From Pseudoalteromonas galatheae (lineage in GTDB: Bacteria; Pseudomonadota; Gammaproteobacteria; Enterobacterales; Alteromonadaceae), in the NCBI RefSeq assembly GCF_005886105.2, contig NZ_PNCO02000001.1, positions 1,857,001 through 1,921,000 of the forward strand: a DNA stretch of 64,000 nucleotides. The letters are read 5' to 3'. This document shows, one piece after another, positions 38,982 to 48,931 of the stretch; position 1 is the stretch's first letter; each line of letters starts with the position of its first letter. The position numbers and the translations under genes were made by a program. The notes beneath the pieces were generated by a model, which saw only the letters and a list, made by a program, of their open reading frames with translations, made no database searches and was not told where the DNA came from.

Positions 38982-39339
38982 GGTTTGCCTAGATATAAAA
39001 AGAAATTTAACCCTATTGTGGGCAACAAGGGATAAATTTGCAATGAAAGCTGGTTTAACTAGAACAACTAAATAAAGGCGAAAACTAAATAAAGGCTGCC
39101 GTCATTACTTTTGCCACTATCTACCATCACGCCCAGACAACTCTATCACGTGTAGTCGAGTCTCAGACAAAGTGAGCAATTTCATTGAAATAGGCTAATT
39201 TAAATTTTCTATCAATTTATTTTACGATGGCCGCATGCTAAATAAGTACAAACGTCTTATTTGACTGATGCCACTTTAAAAACCAGCGAAACCGCCTCAT
39301 ACTAGTTATCTATAACTATTCGCAACAGGAACCGCACTT
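38982..39339. other. Divergent intergenic region between the CBS protein and astB
   Basis: A 358-bp AT-rich promoter region with no gene. It contains a direct repeat, ACTAAATAAAGGC, twice near 39065-39100. GCAACAGGAACC before the astB start supplies its ribosome site. I could not place an ArgR box with confidence. Confidence 0.4.
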
Positions 39340-40680
39340 ATGACTTATGAAGTCAATTTCGACGGCTTAGTAGGGCCAACACATAATTATGCCGGATTAT
39401 CTTATGGTAATGTCGCGTCACTTTCTAACGCTACCAGTGTTTCTAATCCAAAAGAAGCGGCATTGCAAGGTCTTGAAAAGATGAAAGCAATGCATGATAT
39501 CGGCCTAAAACAAGGGGTATTTGCACCTCATGCTCGCCCAAGTTTAGCCCCACTGCGCCGCGTTGGCTTTTCAGGCACGGATGCACAAGTCCTGGAAAAA
39601 GCCTATAAATACGATCCTATATTGCTTCGAGCTTGTTACTCAGCCTCTGCGATGTGGACGGCAAATGCGGCGACGGTATCGCCTTCTGTTGATTCCAGCG
39701 ATGGCAAAGTTCATTTCACAAGTGCCAATTTAAACTGCAAATTCCACCGTTCAATAGAACCAGAAACCACCACGAACTTACTCCGTGCTATGTTCGCCAA
39801 TGCGCAATATTTTGCACATCACCAGCATTTGCCTGAGCAACCTTTTTTTGGCGATGAAGGTGCTGCGAACCACACTCGCCTCGCCGATAGCCATGGCAGT
39901 AAAGGTCTACAATTATTTGTGTACGGTTCAAGTGGCTTTAACAGCGATATAAAGGGTCCTACTAAATATCCTGCTCGGCAAACATTAGAAGCAAGTCAAG
40001 CGATTGCAAGGCTACATAAATTGGATGATAAGCAAGCAATTTTTATCCAGCAAAACCCAAATGTGATTGATCAAGGCGTGTTCCATAATGATGTCATTGC
40101 GGTGGGCAATGAAAATGTATTGTTTTGTCATGATCAAGCTTTTATTGATCAAACCACTAGTCTAACTAAAATTAGACAAGCGTATATCGGTGAAAAGCCT
40201 TTGCATATTGTCGAAGTTCCGACGCATGCTGTGAGTGTTGAAGACGCAGTAAAAAGTTACTTATTTAACTCTCAATTGATCACCTTGCCATCAGGCGAGA
40301 TGATGTTGGTAGCACCGGAAGAATGTGCGAAGAATGATAACGTAGCAGCGTATATCGAATATATGCTCGGTGCAAAAAATCCGATTTCGCAAGTACGCTT
40401 TTTTGACTTACGCCAAAGCATGCAAAATGGTGGTGGACCTGCGTGTTTGCGATTACGTGTAGCCCTCAATGAAGCTGAGCTAAAAGCGGTAAATCCAGAA
40501 GTGATGATGAGTGAAGATAAATTTATTCAACTAAGCGCGTGGGTCAATAAACATTATCGCGATAAAGTCACAGAGCAAGACTTAGCTGATCCGAGCCTAC
40601 TGCAAGAGTCCTATGCTGCACTGGATGAACTCACGCAATTGCTCAATCTTGGTAGCGTATACGACTTCCAACGCGCCTAA
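39340..40680 (+). CDS. astB: N-succinylarginine dihydrolase
   Basis: AstB hydrolyses N2-succinylarginine to succinylornithine, CO2 and ammonia in the arginine succinyltransferase pathway. The 446-residue protein begins [24 protein letters not shown]. The amidinotransferase-fold catalytic residues are visible as [10 protein letters not shown], the histidine in [21 protein letters not shown], and the cysteine in [14 protein letters not shown]. The other ast genes are not next to it here, so it is an isolated copy, unlike the astCADBE operon of E. coli. A shared terminator with the convergent WD40 gene follows. Confidence 0.95.
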   Translation: MTYEVNFDGLVGPTHNYAGLSYGNVASLSNATSVSNPKEAALQGLEKMKAMHDIGLKQGVFAPHARPSLAPLRRVGFSGTDAQVLEKAYKYDPILLRACYSASAMWTANAATVSPSVDSSDGKVHFTSANLNCKFHRSIEPETTTNLLRAMFANAQYFAHHQHLPEQPFFGDEGAANHTRLADSHGSKGLQLFVYGSSGFNSDIKGPTKYPARQTLEASQAIARLHKLDDKQAIFIQQNPNVIDQGVFHNDVIAVGNENVLFCHDQAFIDQTTSLTKIRQAYIGEKPLHIVEVPTHAVSVEDAVKSYLFNSQLITLPSGEMMLVAPEECAKNDNVAAYIEYMLGAKNPISQVRFFDLRQSMQNGGGPACLRLRVALNEAELKAVNPEVMMSEDKFIQLSAWVNKHYRDKVTEQDLADPSLLQESYAALDELTQLLNLGSVYDFQRA

Positions 40681-40733
40681 TTTCAAGTTTTGCTTGTCGA
40701 ACTGCAATTAATCCAAGATTTGGATAATTAGCA

Positions 40734-40762
40734 AAGGGAGTGCTTTCACTCCCTTACTTTTT
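40734..40762 (+). terminator. Terminator between astB and the WD40 gene
   Basis: AAGGGAGTG and CACTCCCTT form a 9-bp stem with a CTTT loop followed by ACTTTTT. It overlaps the stop of the convergent WD40 lipoprotein gene. Confidence 0.85.
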
Positions 40763-41740
40763 AGCAAGTACATTAACCGCCCAGGTCTCAAACATACCAT
40801 CGCTATTTAGCGTTACTAAAGTGTCTGGGTTTGGGACATACATATCGACTACCGTCGCCCCTTCTCTTGCTGTATGAATAGACCAAGTACCAAGTTCTTC
40901 TCCGCTTTCATAGCGCCAGATGGAGAGGTGAGACTTTGACGATGATGTCGCAAGTAAGCCCGAGCCAGAAATAAATTTGGCCTTTCTAAACATCTTAAAG
41001 CGGGCCATATATTTTAGCTCACTGAGCTGCTTTCCAGACTCAAAATCCAGCACATGTTGCGCATTCAACCCATCTGAGACAAATAAATACTGCCCATCAG
41101 GGCTTACTGTTAAACTAGTAACTCGATGACTAAATTGATGCTCATACAAAGGTTCTGGTGATGCAAATTGCCAAAGGGCAACCAGCCCATCTTGCGCGCC
41201 TGTAACAAAATAGTCGCCACTATCGTCAAACGCCAAATGCTCAATTGGTCGGGTATGAGGCATAAAGCGATTGTTTAACTTAGTGAATAGGTCCGCCATA
41301 TTGAGTGAGCCATCGTCCATCGCAACGAGCAAACGCTGATTGTTATGAGAAAGTGCTAAAGCAGAAATCGAAGCTAGTGGACTCACCCCAGCAAAGGGTA
41401 CGTTCGTTATCAGCTTTTGCTTTGGAACAGACCAAATTGAGATAAGGTTTTCACCCGCCACGATGAGCATCTCCTTATCATCAGACAACAAAATTGCTTT
41501 GACTGGCGTTTTTATTTTGTCTTTAGGTACTGAGAAGATGACTGACTGATTGGTATTGTCATATATATGGATTTCAGAATTGCTGTCTAATGTTACACTC
41601 CACTTTCCATCTTTAGAAAAATGCCCAAGTATTATGCCGTTTTGTGTTAGCTGGCTTGTAACCCCTTTACTGATTTCAGGCTGCGATCCACACCCAACCA
41701 AAAATAAAGCTAACCAAGCTAGTGATATTAAACGAGACAT
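40754..41740 (-). CDS. WD40-repeat lipoprotein
   Basis: A 328-residue predicted lipoprotein: signal MSRLISLAWLALFLVGCGSQ with Cys17 as lipidation site. The rest consists of about six WD40-like blades (for example LSHNNQRLLVAMDDGSLNMADL, DDSGDYFVTGAQDGLVALWQF, SPDGQYLFVSDGLNAQHVLDF), forming a beta-propeller in the periplasm or at the outer membrane. Such propellers are protein-binding scaffolds. It stands alone on the minus strand, divergent from the small lipoprotein gene. No specific partner can be named. Confidence 0.8.
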   Translation of the reverse strand: MSRLISLAWLALFLVGCGSQPEISKGVTSQLTQNGIILGHFSKDGKWSVTLDSNSEIHIYDNTNQSVIFSVPKDKIKTPVKAILLSDDKEMLIVAGENLISIWSVPKQKLITNVPFAGVSPLASISALALSHNNQRLLVAMDDGSLNMADLFTKLNNRFMPHTRPIEHLAFDDSGDYFVTGAQDGLVALWQFASPEPLYEHQFSHRVTSLTVSPDGQYLFVSDGLNAQHVLDFESGKQLSELKYMARFKMFRKAKFISGSGLLATSSSKSHLSIWRYESGEELGTWSIHTAREGATVVDMYVPNPDTLVTLNSDGMFETWAVNVLAKK

Positions 41741-41856
41741 CTTAAACCCTTAGCACATAATACATTTATTTCATTTACTGGCTTTACATATCGGCTGTAA
41801 GCAGACAAACTTAACTCATTGTGAATAATTTTAAACTGCATATGATGTATTTTAGC

Positions 41857-42306
41857 ATGACGAAGTCACTTTTTAAGCAAGCTTTCGTTGTCTTAGCTGC
41901 GATGGTTTTACTTTCCGCATGTGGCTCAGAGGATAATGTCAGAGGTGACAAGGACACTCCCGGATATGCCGCAACAATGTACTTTGACGCACTCTATAAT
42001 CAAAAAGATTTAGACGCTGCAATGAAAATCGCCACGCCCCGTCACGCGCGTATCATGCGCTCCTACGGTACCGCCTCTCAATTCGCCAGAAATTTAGTGA
42101 ATATGCAGTACGATGAAGTCACTATAGAAGTTGACATGACTAATCAAAGTCTGCGCGAACAGTATGGCGACAGCGCAAAAATTAATTTAATTTTTACAGG
42201 TCAACTCCACGGTGAGCAAGTAGATGACATGCGCAGTGTCAGTATGGTGCGCAAAAAAGGCAAATGGTACGTAGATAAGGTACTAGCCGATCCCTTTGCA
42301 CGTTAA
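41857..42306 (+). CDS. Small DUF4878-like lipoprotein
   Basis: A lipoprotein of about 149 residues from this start: MTKSLFKQAFVVLAAMVLLSACGS gives a clear lipobox (LSAC). The mature part has ATMYFDALYNQKDLDAAMKIATP, as in NTF2/DUF4878-like domains, and ends with MVRKKGKWYVDKVLADPF. A GTG at 41821 and ATGs at 41842 and 41845 are also in frame, but a start at 41857 gives a normal signal peptide. No Shine-Dalgarno sequence decides it. The function is unknown. A terminator follows 18 bp after the stop. Confidence 0.75.
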   Translation: MTKSLFKQAFVVLAAMVLLSACGSEDNVRGDKDTPGYAATMYFDALYNQKDLDAAMKIATPRHARIMRSYGTASQFARNLVNMQYDEVTIEVDMTNQSLREQYGDSAKINLIFTGQLHGEQVDDMRSVSMVRKKGKWYVDKVLADPFAR

Positions 42307-42323
42307 CTAAAGAATAAGAAAGA

Positions 42324-42347
42324 AAAGCCCCGCTGTCGGGGCTTTTT
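42324..42347 (+). terminator. Terminator of the small lipoprotein gene
   Basis: AAAGCCCCG and CGGGGCTTT pair around a CTGT loop, followed by T residues. It also faces the end of fadE on the other strand. Confidence 0.92.
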
Positions 42348-42381
42348 AACAAATTAGCTGATATCCCTCTGCCACAACGAA

Positions 42382-44658
42382 CTAGCTGGGCGTTTTTGCA
42401 TCAACAGCAATCGCTTTTGCAACTAACGTTTCAATACAAAAGATGGTTTCAGAACTCTTATCATCAATCACCTTGTCGTCCATTGCGATACTGAGCTTTT
42501 CATTCAATGTCTTACCCACCAGTTTCATACTATTTTGCTTACACCACTTACGATATTTTGCCATTAATGGAGCATGCGCTTTTTCCAGTAAATAAGCATG
42601 TTCAACCGTATCTACCGCCGAGTGTTTTACCACGGCACATAGATGTGAGATACGCTCACGGGTCGAGTTGTGTTCAGAAACATTGCTACACACCTGCACC
42701 GCTAATTTATCGCTCGGTGCTTTGACCCACTTACCAACAGGAAACGCCAAACGTTTTAATAAAAATGCCAGTGGCGCTACAGTAAAGTTATCACAAAATG
42801 CATAAATAGCCTTACTAGCTTCGTTAAGACAGTGATCTAAGGCAAACTTTACCAGCGGTAAATCCCCTTGCTGACGGCCATCATCTTCGTATTTTTTTAA
42901 CACACACGAGGCGATATAAAGAAAGCTCAAGACATCCCCTAGTTTTGCAGAGAGCATTTCTCTACGTTTTAGTGAACCACCTAGCTTTAACATGGCAATA
43001 TCGCTATACACAGAGAGCGCTTGACTCAACCACGTTAGGCGTCGGTAATAAAGCGCCACATCACCACTAACTGGCGCACGTTCAAAACGTGCAAGTGTGA
43101 AGCCATTAAAAAATGCCTTAAGCCCATTCACAGAGGTATGCTGCAAGTGTTTGCAAAGCACTTCATCAAACTCTTTCAATGCGATTACTTGATCGTCTTG
43201 CTTTACGATACTCATTTCTTTGATGATGAAAGGATGGCAACGCGTTGCACCTTGACCAAAAATCATCAAGCTTCGAGTTAAAATATTGGCGCCCTCAACG
43301 GTAATAGAAATCGGCATTCCCATATAGTTGTGGGCAAGATAATTCATTTCCCCCATTTGAATAGCCTTACCGCCATGAATATCCATCGCATCATTTAATG
43401 CCACCCTTGCATGTTCCGTGAGGTGATACTTGGCAATTGCAGTGACTACCGAAGGACTTTGCTTTAAATCAATTGCCAATGCAGTAGTTTGTCTCACCGC
43501 TTCAATTAGATAGCTATAACCGTAAATTCTGGCTAACGCGCTTTGCACACCCTCAAAGGCAGAGATAGGTACACCAAATTGACGACGGACACCGGCGTAA
43601 GCCGAAGTCGTTCTGGCACTTAATTGTGCAGTTCCCGCGCTCAGCGCAGGCAAAGATATCCCCCGCCCAGCACTTAAACACGACACCAGCATGCGCCACC
43701 CTTTCCCAATACCTGCCTCCTCGCCTATCACCCAGGCCATTGGAATAAAAACATCTTCGCCACTGGTTGTGCCATTCATAAATGCTTGCCCCAACGGGTT
43801 ATGTCTGTCTCCAGTTTTTACACCTTCATGTGCAGTCGAAATAAGAGCACAAGTGATCCCAAGCTCTACTTTGTTTGAAAGCAATTGTTCTGGGTCGTAA
43901 ACCTTAAACGCAAGTCCGAGTACATCAGCGACAGGCGCCAACGTGATATATCGTTTTTGCCAAGTTACCGCAAGTCCAATTTGCTTTTCTCCCTCAAATT
44001 CACGCTCACACACAATAGCAAAGTCTTGAATGCTGCCTGCATCCGATCCCGCCTCTGGAGAGGTCAATGCAAAACAAGGTAGCGCCTCACCCGAAGCCAG
44101 CTTTGGCAGCCAAGTATTCTGCTGCTCATTGGTGCCATAATGAAGCAGTAATTCCGCAGGGCCTAAACTATTCGGCACCATCACGGTCACTGCAGTAGAC
44201 AAGCTACGACTGGCTATTTTTGCAACAATGGTGGAGTTTGCCTGAGCACTAAACTCCCGGCCACCAAAGGCCTTTGGAATAATAAAAGCAAAAAAGCCCT
44301 TTTCTTTCAAAAATTGCCAAACTTCTGCAGGCAAGTCTTGAGCCTCAGATATTTTTTCTTCATCAAGCATCTTTAACAGCGTATGTAGTTCGTTATCTAT
44401 AAACGCCTGTTCTTCATCGCTCAGCTTTGGCTTATCATTACTCAACCACTTTCGCCAATTCGGCTTACCCGAAAACAACGCACCATCCCACCAGATACTC
44501 CCCGCTTCCATCGCTTCTCGCTCAGTTTGGGAGAGTTCAGGTAATGACGTCTTGAAGTAGTTAAAGAGCGGTTTAGTGATCAACTTAACCCTGATATCAC
44601 GGACACAAAATACTACCACTATGGCCAATATCACCAATAAAACTAAAGTCATATGCAC
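42382..44658 (-). CDS. fadE: Acyl-CoA dehydrogenase FadE
   Basis: A 758-residue long FadE-type acyl-CoA dehydrogenase for the first oxidation of fatty acid beta-oxidation. An N-terminal membrane helix (LVLLVILAIVVVFCVRDIRV) is followed by a catalytic module with LTSPEAGSDAGSIQD, SCLSAGRGISLPALSAGTAQL and IHGGKAIQMGEMNYLAHNYMGMPISITVEGANILTRSLMIFGQGA, and the C-terminal DUF1974 extension typical of FadE. E. coli FadE is 814 residues, so this is a slightly short version. It stands alone, with no fad neighbours. Confidence 0.93.
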   Translation of the reverse strand: MHMTLVLLVILAIVVVFCVRDIRVKLITKPLFNYFKTSLPELSQTEREAMEAGSIWWDGALFSGKPNWRKWLSNDKPKLSDEEQAFIDNELHTLLKMLDEEKISEAQDLPAEVWQFLKEKGFFAFIIPKAFGGREFSAQANSTIVAKIASRSLSTAVTVMVPNSLGPAELLLHYGTNEQQNTWLPKLASGEALPCFALTSPEAGSDAGSIQDFAIVCEREFEGEKQIGLAVTWQKRYITLAPVADVLGLAFKVYDPEQLLSNKVELGITCALISTAHEGVKTGDRHNPLGQAFMNGTTSGEDVFIPMAWVIGEEAGIGKGWRMLVSCLSAGRGISLPALSAGTAQLSARTTSAYAGVRRQFGVPISAFEGVQSALARIYGYSYLIEAVRQTTALAIDLKQSPSVVTAIAKYHLTEHARVALNDAMDIHGGKAIQMGEMNYLAHNYMGMPISITVEGANILTRSLMIFGQGATRCHPFIIKEMSIVKQDDQVIALKEFDEVLCKHLQHTSVNGLKAFFNGFTLARFERAPVSGDVALYYRRLTWLSQALSVYSDIAMLKLGGSLKRREMLSAKLGDVLSFLYIASCVLKKYEDDGRQQGDLPLVKFALDHCLNEASKAIYAFCDNFTVAPLAFLLKRLAFPVGKWVKAPSDKLAVQVCSNVSEHNSTRERISHLCAVVKHSAVDTVEHAYLLEKAHAPLMAKYRKWCKQNSMKLVGKTLNEKLSIAMDDKVIDDKSSETIFCIETLVAKAIAVDAKTPS

Positions 44659-44888
44659 TCCTTTTTGCAGGCTTCAAATGCGGCCTTTTGATACAATTGA
44701 CTGCCTTAATTATGGTTAATAATCACACTAACTCAACTTTTATCTGTACTCGCATCTCATTGTTTGTCCATCGCAAAATTGTCGTTTTTAAGTCGTCCTG
44801 CTATTATTCCTGCCACCACAGCAAAAAATGATGCTTTGCTGCGCGTAAAAGCCGCGCCCACTACGAATTAGTTGTTCATACGACTAAT

Positions 44889-44925
44889 ACTAATTGGATT
44901 AATTTTAACAATTAACCCAATTAGT
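44889..44925. promoter_or_regulatory. Perfect 9-bp inverted repeat upstream of the M2 dipeptidase gene
   Basis: ACTAATTGG and CCAATTAGT lie 19 bp apart in the 344-bp divergent gap between fadE and the dipeptidase gene, with AATTAA-rich inner symmetry. It could be an operator or an mRNA/DNA hairpin; no regulator is assigned. The rest of the gap (44659-45002) shows no gene. Confidence 0.45.
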
Positions 44926-45002
44926 GTAGCTGGCTATAGATACTGAAATGCCGTCTAGTGTTAAGTCGGCTCGTGTATTAATTAAAACAACAAGTGAACC
45001 CT

Positions 45003-46823
45003 ATGAAACCAAGATTTAAGTTAAGTGTTGGCGCACTCATCGTTGCCAGTACTTTTGCACTCTCTGCCTGCAAATCCACTGAAACTACAAATAAAGCGTT
45101 ATCAGAAGCCGATGCAGTTGCATTTTTAGATAAGGCGTCAGAACAGCTGGTTGACCTTAACTTCCGCTCGAGCCGCTCAGCTTGGATTTACGCGAATTTT
45201 ATTACTCATGATACCGCTTCACTTGCTGCGGATGTGAATGAGGAATACACCGCTGCGCTTGTAGAACTTGCAAACCAAGCAGCACAATTTGATGGCTTAG
45301 CGCTAAGCAAAGATACCCGCCGCAAACTTGACAAATTGAAGCTAAACCTAACACTACCTGCACCAAAAGATGCTGACAAAACAGCGGAACTTGCAAAGCT
45401 CACTGCAGAGCTTGATGGTATGTACGGAAAAGGCAAATACTGTAAAGATGATGGCGCTTGCCTAAGCCTTGGCGACATGACTGCTAAGATGGCGAATAGT
45501 CGCGACTATGAAGAGCTTTTAGACATCTGGCAAGGTTGGCGTGAAGTGTCGAAGCCGATGCGTCCACTCTATGAGAAGCAAGTGGTGCTTACCAACGAAG
45601 GCGCTAATGAGCTAGGCTACGCAGACACAGGTGCCATGTGGCGTAGTAAGTACGACATGCCAGCGGATGACTTTGCAAAAGAACTTGACCGTACTTGGAA
45701 CCAAGTAAAGCCGCTATACGATTCCTTGCACTGTCATGTAAGAGCCAAGCTTGGTGAGAAATATGGCGAAGATAAAGTGCCTCAAGACCAACCAATTCCT
45801 GCACACTTGCTTGGCAATATGTGGGCACAGAGCTGGGGCAATATCTATGACCTAGTCGCGCCAGAAAACGCAGATCCGGGTTATGATGTAACGGCGCTAC
45901 TGGCTAAACACAATTACGACGAAATCAAAATGGTAAAAGGTGCAGAAAAGTTCTTCACCTCTATGGGTTTTGCCCCATTACCTGAAACTTTCTACGAACG
46001 TTCTTTATTTATTAAACCACAAGACCGCGACGTACAATGTCATGCATCAGCTTGGAACTTAGATGCCAAAGACGACCTACGCATCAAAATGTGTATCCAA
46101 CGTACAGGTGAAGAGTTCTCTGTTATCCACCACGAACTAGGCCATAATTTCTATCAACGCGCTTACAATCAGCAGCCTGTATATTACCAAGAAAGCGCCA
46201 ACGATGGCTTCCACGAAGCTATCGGCGACACTATCGCGCTATCTGTAACACCTGGCTACTTAAAGCAAATTGGCTTGTTGGATAACGTACCGGATGAGTC
46301 AAAAGATATCGGGCTATTGATGAAGATGGCACTCGATAAAGTTGCATTCATTCCATTTGGTCTACTCGTCGACCAATGGCGCTGGAAAGTATTCTCTGGT
46401 GAGATTTCCCCAGCAGAGTACAACCAAGCGTGGTGGGAATTAAGAGAGAAGTATCAAGGTGTTAAAGCACCAGTTTCACGTACCGAAAGTGACTTTGATC
46501 CAGGTGCAAAATACCACGTACCAGGTAATGTACCTTACACTCGTTACTTCTTAGCGCATATTTTACAGTTCCAGTTCCACAAATCACTTTGTGAAATTGC
46601 TGGCAGCAAAGAAGCCATTCACCGCTGTTCTGTTTACAACTCGAAAGCGGCTGGTGAGCGTTTAAATGCGATGCTTGAAATGGGTAGCAGCAAACCTTGG
46701 CAACAAGCACTTAAAACGCTAACAGGTAAAGATGAAATGGATGCAACAGCAGTACTTGACTACTTTGCACCATTGCAAAAATACCTAGATGAGCAAAATA
46801 AAGGCCGTAATTGCGGCTGGTAA
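45003..46823 (+). CDS. Peptidyl-dipeptidase A-like M2 metallopeptidase, lipoprotein
   Basis: A bacterial homologue of angiotensin-converting enzyme that would remove C-terminal dipeptides. The zinc motif HHELGHNFYQRAY (HExxH) is followed after about 24 residues by NDGFHEAIGDT with the third zinc ligand Glu, as in family M2. The N-terminus MKPRFKLSVGALIVASTFALSACKS is a lipoprotein signal, so it acts in the periplasm, anchored to a membrane. The length is 606 residues, close to single-domain ACE. A GTG three codons upstream (44994) is also in frame; the ATG at 45003 gives the normal signal. A terminator follows at once. Confidence 0.93.
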   Translation: MKPRFKLSVGALIVASTFALSACKSTETTNKALSEADAVAFLDKASEQLVDLNFRSSRSAWIYANFITHDTASLAADVNEEYTAALVELANQAAQFDGLALSKDTRRKLDKLKLNLTLPAPKDADKTAELAKLTAELDGMYGKGKYCKDDGACLSLGDMTAKMANSRDYEELLDIWQGWREVSKPMRPLYEKQVVLTNEGANELGYADTGAMWRSKYDMPADDFAKELDRTWNQVKPLYDSLHCHVRAKLGEKYGEDKVPQDQPIPAHLLGNMWAQSWGNIYDLVAPENADPGYDVTALLAKHNYDEIKMVKGAEKFFTSMGFAPLPETFYERSLFIKPQDRDVQCHASAWNLDAKDDLRIKMCIQRTGEEFSVIHHELGHNFYQRAYNQQPVYYQESANDGFHEAIGDTIALSVTPGYLKQIGLLDNVPDESKDIGLLMKMALDKVAFIPFGLLVDQWRWKVFSGEISPAEYNQAWWELREKYQGVKAPVSRTESDFDPGAKYHVPGNVPYTRYFLAHILQFQFHKSLCEIAGSKEAIHRCSVYNSKAAGERLNAMLEMGSSKPWQQALKTLTGKDEMDATAVLDYFAPLQKYLDEQNKGRNCGW

Positions 46824-46845
46824 TTGCTAGCAAATACAGACTAAG

Positions 46846-46876
46846 AAACGGGCACACTTAATCGTGCCCGTTTTTA
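46846..46876 (+). terminator. Terminator of the M2 dipeptidase gene
   Basis: AAACGGGCAC and GTGCCCGTTT form a 10-bp stem with an eight-base loop and a T tail, 23 bp after the stop. Confidence 0.93.
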
Positions 46877-46997
46877 TTGGTTTAATTTTGTTACAGTTCA
46901 GTAACTTCCTTTTTTAGCGCCAATCATATACGCTCAAATCAAAGTCAGCCTACCGCTCTAGTAGTGAAAGTCTGTGTTGTCACTTGCAAGGATCCTT

Positions 46998-47804
46998 ATG
47001 AATATAAAAAGAATTGGCTTAATAGCCATCTTTGAATTGCAACGCTTGTTTGCAACGAAGCGCGGATGGATAGCCATCGCCGCATTTGTTTTGGTTTGGT
47101 ATGCCATTTTGCGCTACGCCATTGCAGAAGCGGTATCCATTGTCAGCGACCCCAACTTCAAAAATATGATCCAGAGTTTTTCCGGCGCCGTTGGTATGCA
47201 TCGTATTGCCCAGTGGCCCGAAATGGAACTTGCATTGTACTTAGTTTGGTCAATCTTCTTGTTTCCTCTTTTTGTGATCTTTTCAAGTGCAGATCAAACC
47301 GTAGAAGATAGAACTCGCGGTACATTGAGATTTCTAACCCTGCGCACATCTCGGGCTGAAATTGTTGTTGGCCGCTTTGTTGGGCAGGTATTCAATACAT
47401 TGTTGCTCATAGCCATTTCTGCTCTCGGCGCTTGGATATTGATGGTGGTGCGCGACCCAAGCTTATGGCTCATAGGGCTTACCCGAGCGACATTAATTGT
47501 TTTAGAGCTAACGCTTATTACTGCACCATTTATTGCCCTGATGTCTGTAGCTAATCACTTTGCTAACTCAAGCAAAATGAGCATGATTTACGCGATTTTG
47601 ACCTACTTAACACTCGCCACTTTGGTCGCTTTTGCACTTGAGTACAGCCCTTACGCAGAATACCTTTTTTATCTATTTCCTGGGTTCCAAGGCTCAGAAA
47701 CCATCGCACAGAATATCAACCTCACTCGCTTTGCCACACCGGTGCTGCATAGCTTCGTATTGATTGCAATTAGCTGTGAACTATTAAGAAGGCGTGCGCT
47801 ATGA
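46998..47804 (+). CDS. ABC-2 type transporter permease
   Basis: An integral membrane protein of about 268 residues with six predicted helices: one near residues 22-45, one near WSIFLFPLFVIFSSADQ, three between residues 125 and 220, and a final one ending LRRRAL. ADQTVEDRTRGTLRFLTLRTSRAEIVVGRFVGQ is the conserved cytoplasmic loop of NosY/GldA-partner-type ABC-2 permeases. The ATG at 46998 follows AAGGATCC and is preferred over the TTG at 46974. It overlaps the ATPase gene by four bases (ATGA), so the two proteins form one exporter. The substrate is unknown. Confidence 0.85.
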   Translation: MNIKRIGLIAIFELQRLFATKRGWIAIAAFVLVWYAILRYAIAEAVSIVSDPNFKNMIQSFSGAVGMHRIAQWPEMELALYLVWSIFLFPLFVIFSSADQTVEDRTRGTLRFLTLRTSRAEIVVGRFVGQVFNTLLLIAISALGAWILMVVRDPSLWLIGLTRATLIVLELTLITAPFIALMSVANHFANSSKMSMIYAILTYLTLATLVAFALEYSPYAEYLFYLFPGFQGSETIAQNINLTRFATPVLHSFVLIAISCELLRRRAL

Positions 47805-48694
47805 GTTGCATTATTGAAGTTAATAATTTAGTGAAAGAATATGGACGAAAGCGCGCACTAGACAATGTCTCTTTTATCCTAAACGCGGGTTCACCCATTG
47901 CGCTTGTCGGCCCAAATGGTGCGGGTAAAACCACTCTTTTTAGCACGCTTTGCGGGTATCTAAATGCCGATGCTGGCAGTGTTCAAATTTTAGGCCACAA
48001 GCCTGGCAGCGCTGCACTTTTTGGTCGCCTTGCCGCACTTCCACAGGATGCTCAGCTCGACCCAAGGTTTTCTGTCAGTAATCAGCTACGTTTATATGGA
48101 CAGCTTCAAGGTTTAGATGCGAAAGCGGCCGAAAGTGAAACACACAGAGTGCTTGAGCTTGTCGACCTCAAAGACTGCTATCACGCCAAGCCTCATGAGT
48201 TATCTCATGGCATGCGAAAACGTATCTGTATTGCCCAAACGCTACTTTCACAACCTGAAATTGTACTGCTTGACGAAGCCACGGCTGGATTAGATCCCGT
48301 GAATGCTCGTGAGATCAGAAATCTCGTGAAAAGGCTTCAATCTGAAACGACCTTTATTTTGAGTTCACACGATTTAGTAGAACTCGATGATTTATGCGAT
48401 CAGGTATTACATTTGCAGCATGGTAAATTAACCGCTGTTGACCGTATTCAAGAAGCAGAGCTTGCCACGCTGACTGTAAAACTTAAAGAGTCTGGCACCA
48501 GTAGTCATATAGCGCTTTTGAAAACCTTACAAGGTGTTGAAGAGGTGACAGTAAATGCCAGTGGCGCCCTGCTTATTGAGTATCGTAGCGGCCAACAGGT
48601 TGATATTGATGTGCTCCGACTTTGCCGTGAACAGGGTTGGCGTTACAAGTCGTTAGTTAACGGTAAAACACTAGAAGATGAACTGTTCGGCTAG
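47801..48694 (+). CDS. ABC transporter ATP-binding protein
   Basis: A 297-residue ATPase: Walker A GPNGAGKTT, Q-loop LPQDAQLD, signature LSHGMRKRICIAQ (a variant of LSGGQ), Walker B IVLLDEATAGLDP and the switch histidine in LSSHDL. About 80 residues follow the ABC domain, as in the DrrA/CcmA/NosF group. The partner permease is encoded directly upstream with ATGA overlap. A hairpin terminator lies 58 bp downstream. Confidence 0.92.
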   Translation: MSCIIEVNNLVKEYGRKRALDNVSFILNAGSPIALVGPNGAGKTTLFSTLCGYLNADAGSVQILGHKPGSAALFGRLAALPQDAQLDPRFSVSNQLRLYGQLQGLDAKAAESETHRVLELVDLKDCYHAKPHELSHGMRKRICIAQTLLSQPEIVLLDEATAGLDPVNAREIRNLVKRLQSETTFILSSHDLVELDDLCDQVLHLQHGKLTAVDRIQEAELATLTVKLKESGTSSHIALLKTLQGVEEVTVNASGALLIEYRSGQQVDIDVLRLCREQGWRYKSLVNGKTLEDELFG

Positions 48695-48751
48695 CACACG
48701 GTTAGTTTAGTTAACCCGCCCTAGCATGTAGGTTGACACTTTTTGAGATTA

Positions 48752-48787
48752 AAGCGCTCGATGAATTTCATCGGGCGTTTTTTATTT
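48752..48787 (+). terminator. Terminator after the ABC exporter operon
   Basis: CGCTCGATGAA and TTCATCGGGCG form an 11-bp stem with one G-U pair, followed by TTTTTT. It marks the end of core DNA before the accessory island. Confidence 0.88.
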
Positions 48788-48870
48788 TTGGGCCGAGTGT
48801 AGCCTTCGTTGATTATAGATATCGGTGGATTGTTTAGAGCCAAATCGCTCATCTCAAATCATCTCATGAC

Positions 48871-48907
48871 AAATCGGCTCAAATCGCTGACACCCACCTC
48901 TAATTTG
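48871..48907. repeat. Orphan left-end REP-like sequence
   Basis: AAATCGCTGACACCCACC followed by TCTAATTTG repeats, with one or two changes, the left ends of the two transposase elements at 49556 and 50219. No transposase gene follows this copy. It may be a solo REP-type target or a remnant of a third copy. Confidence 0.65.
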
Positions 48908-48931
48908 TGAAAGCGTTTGTATGGTTATAGA

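Noticed and set aside
48841..48907. Short CAAATCG repeats considered as a CRISPR array
   Set aside because: The repeats are short, irregularly spaced and without spacers of constant length; they fit REP-like sequence near the RAYT.
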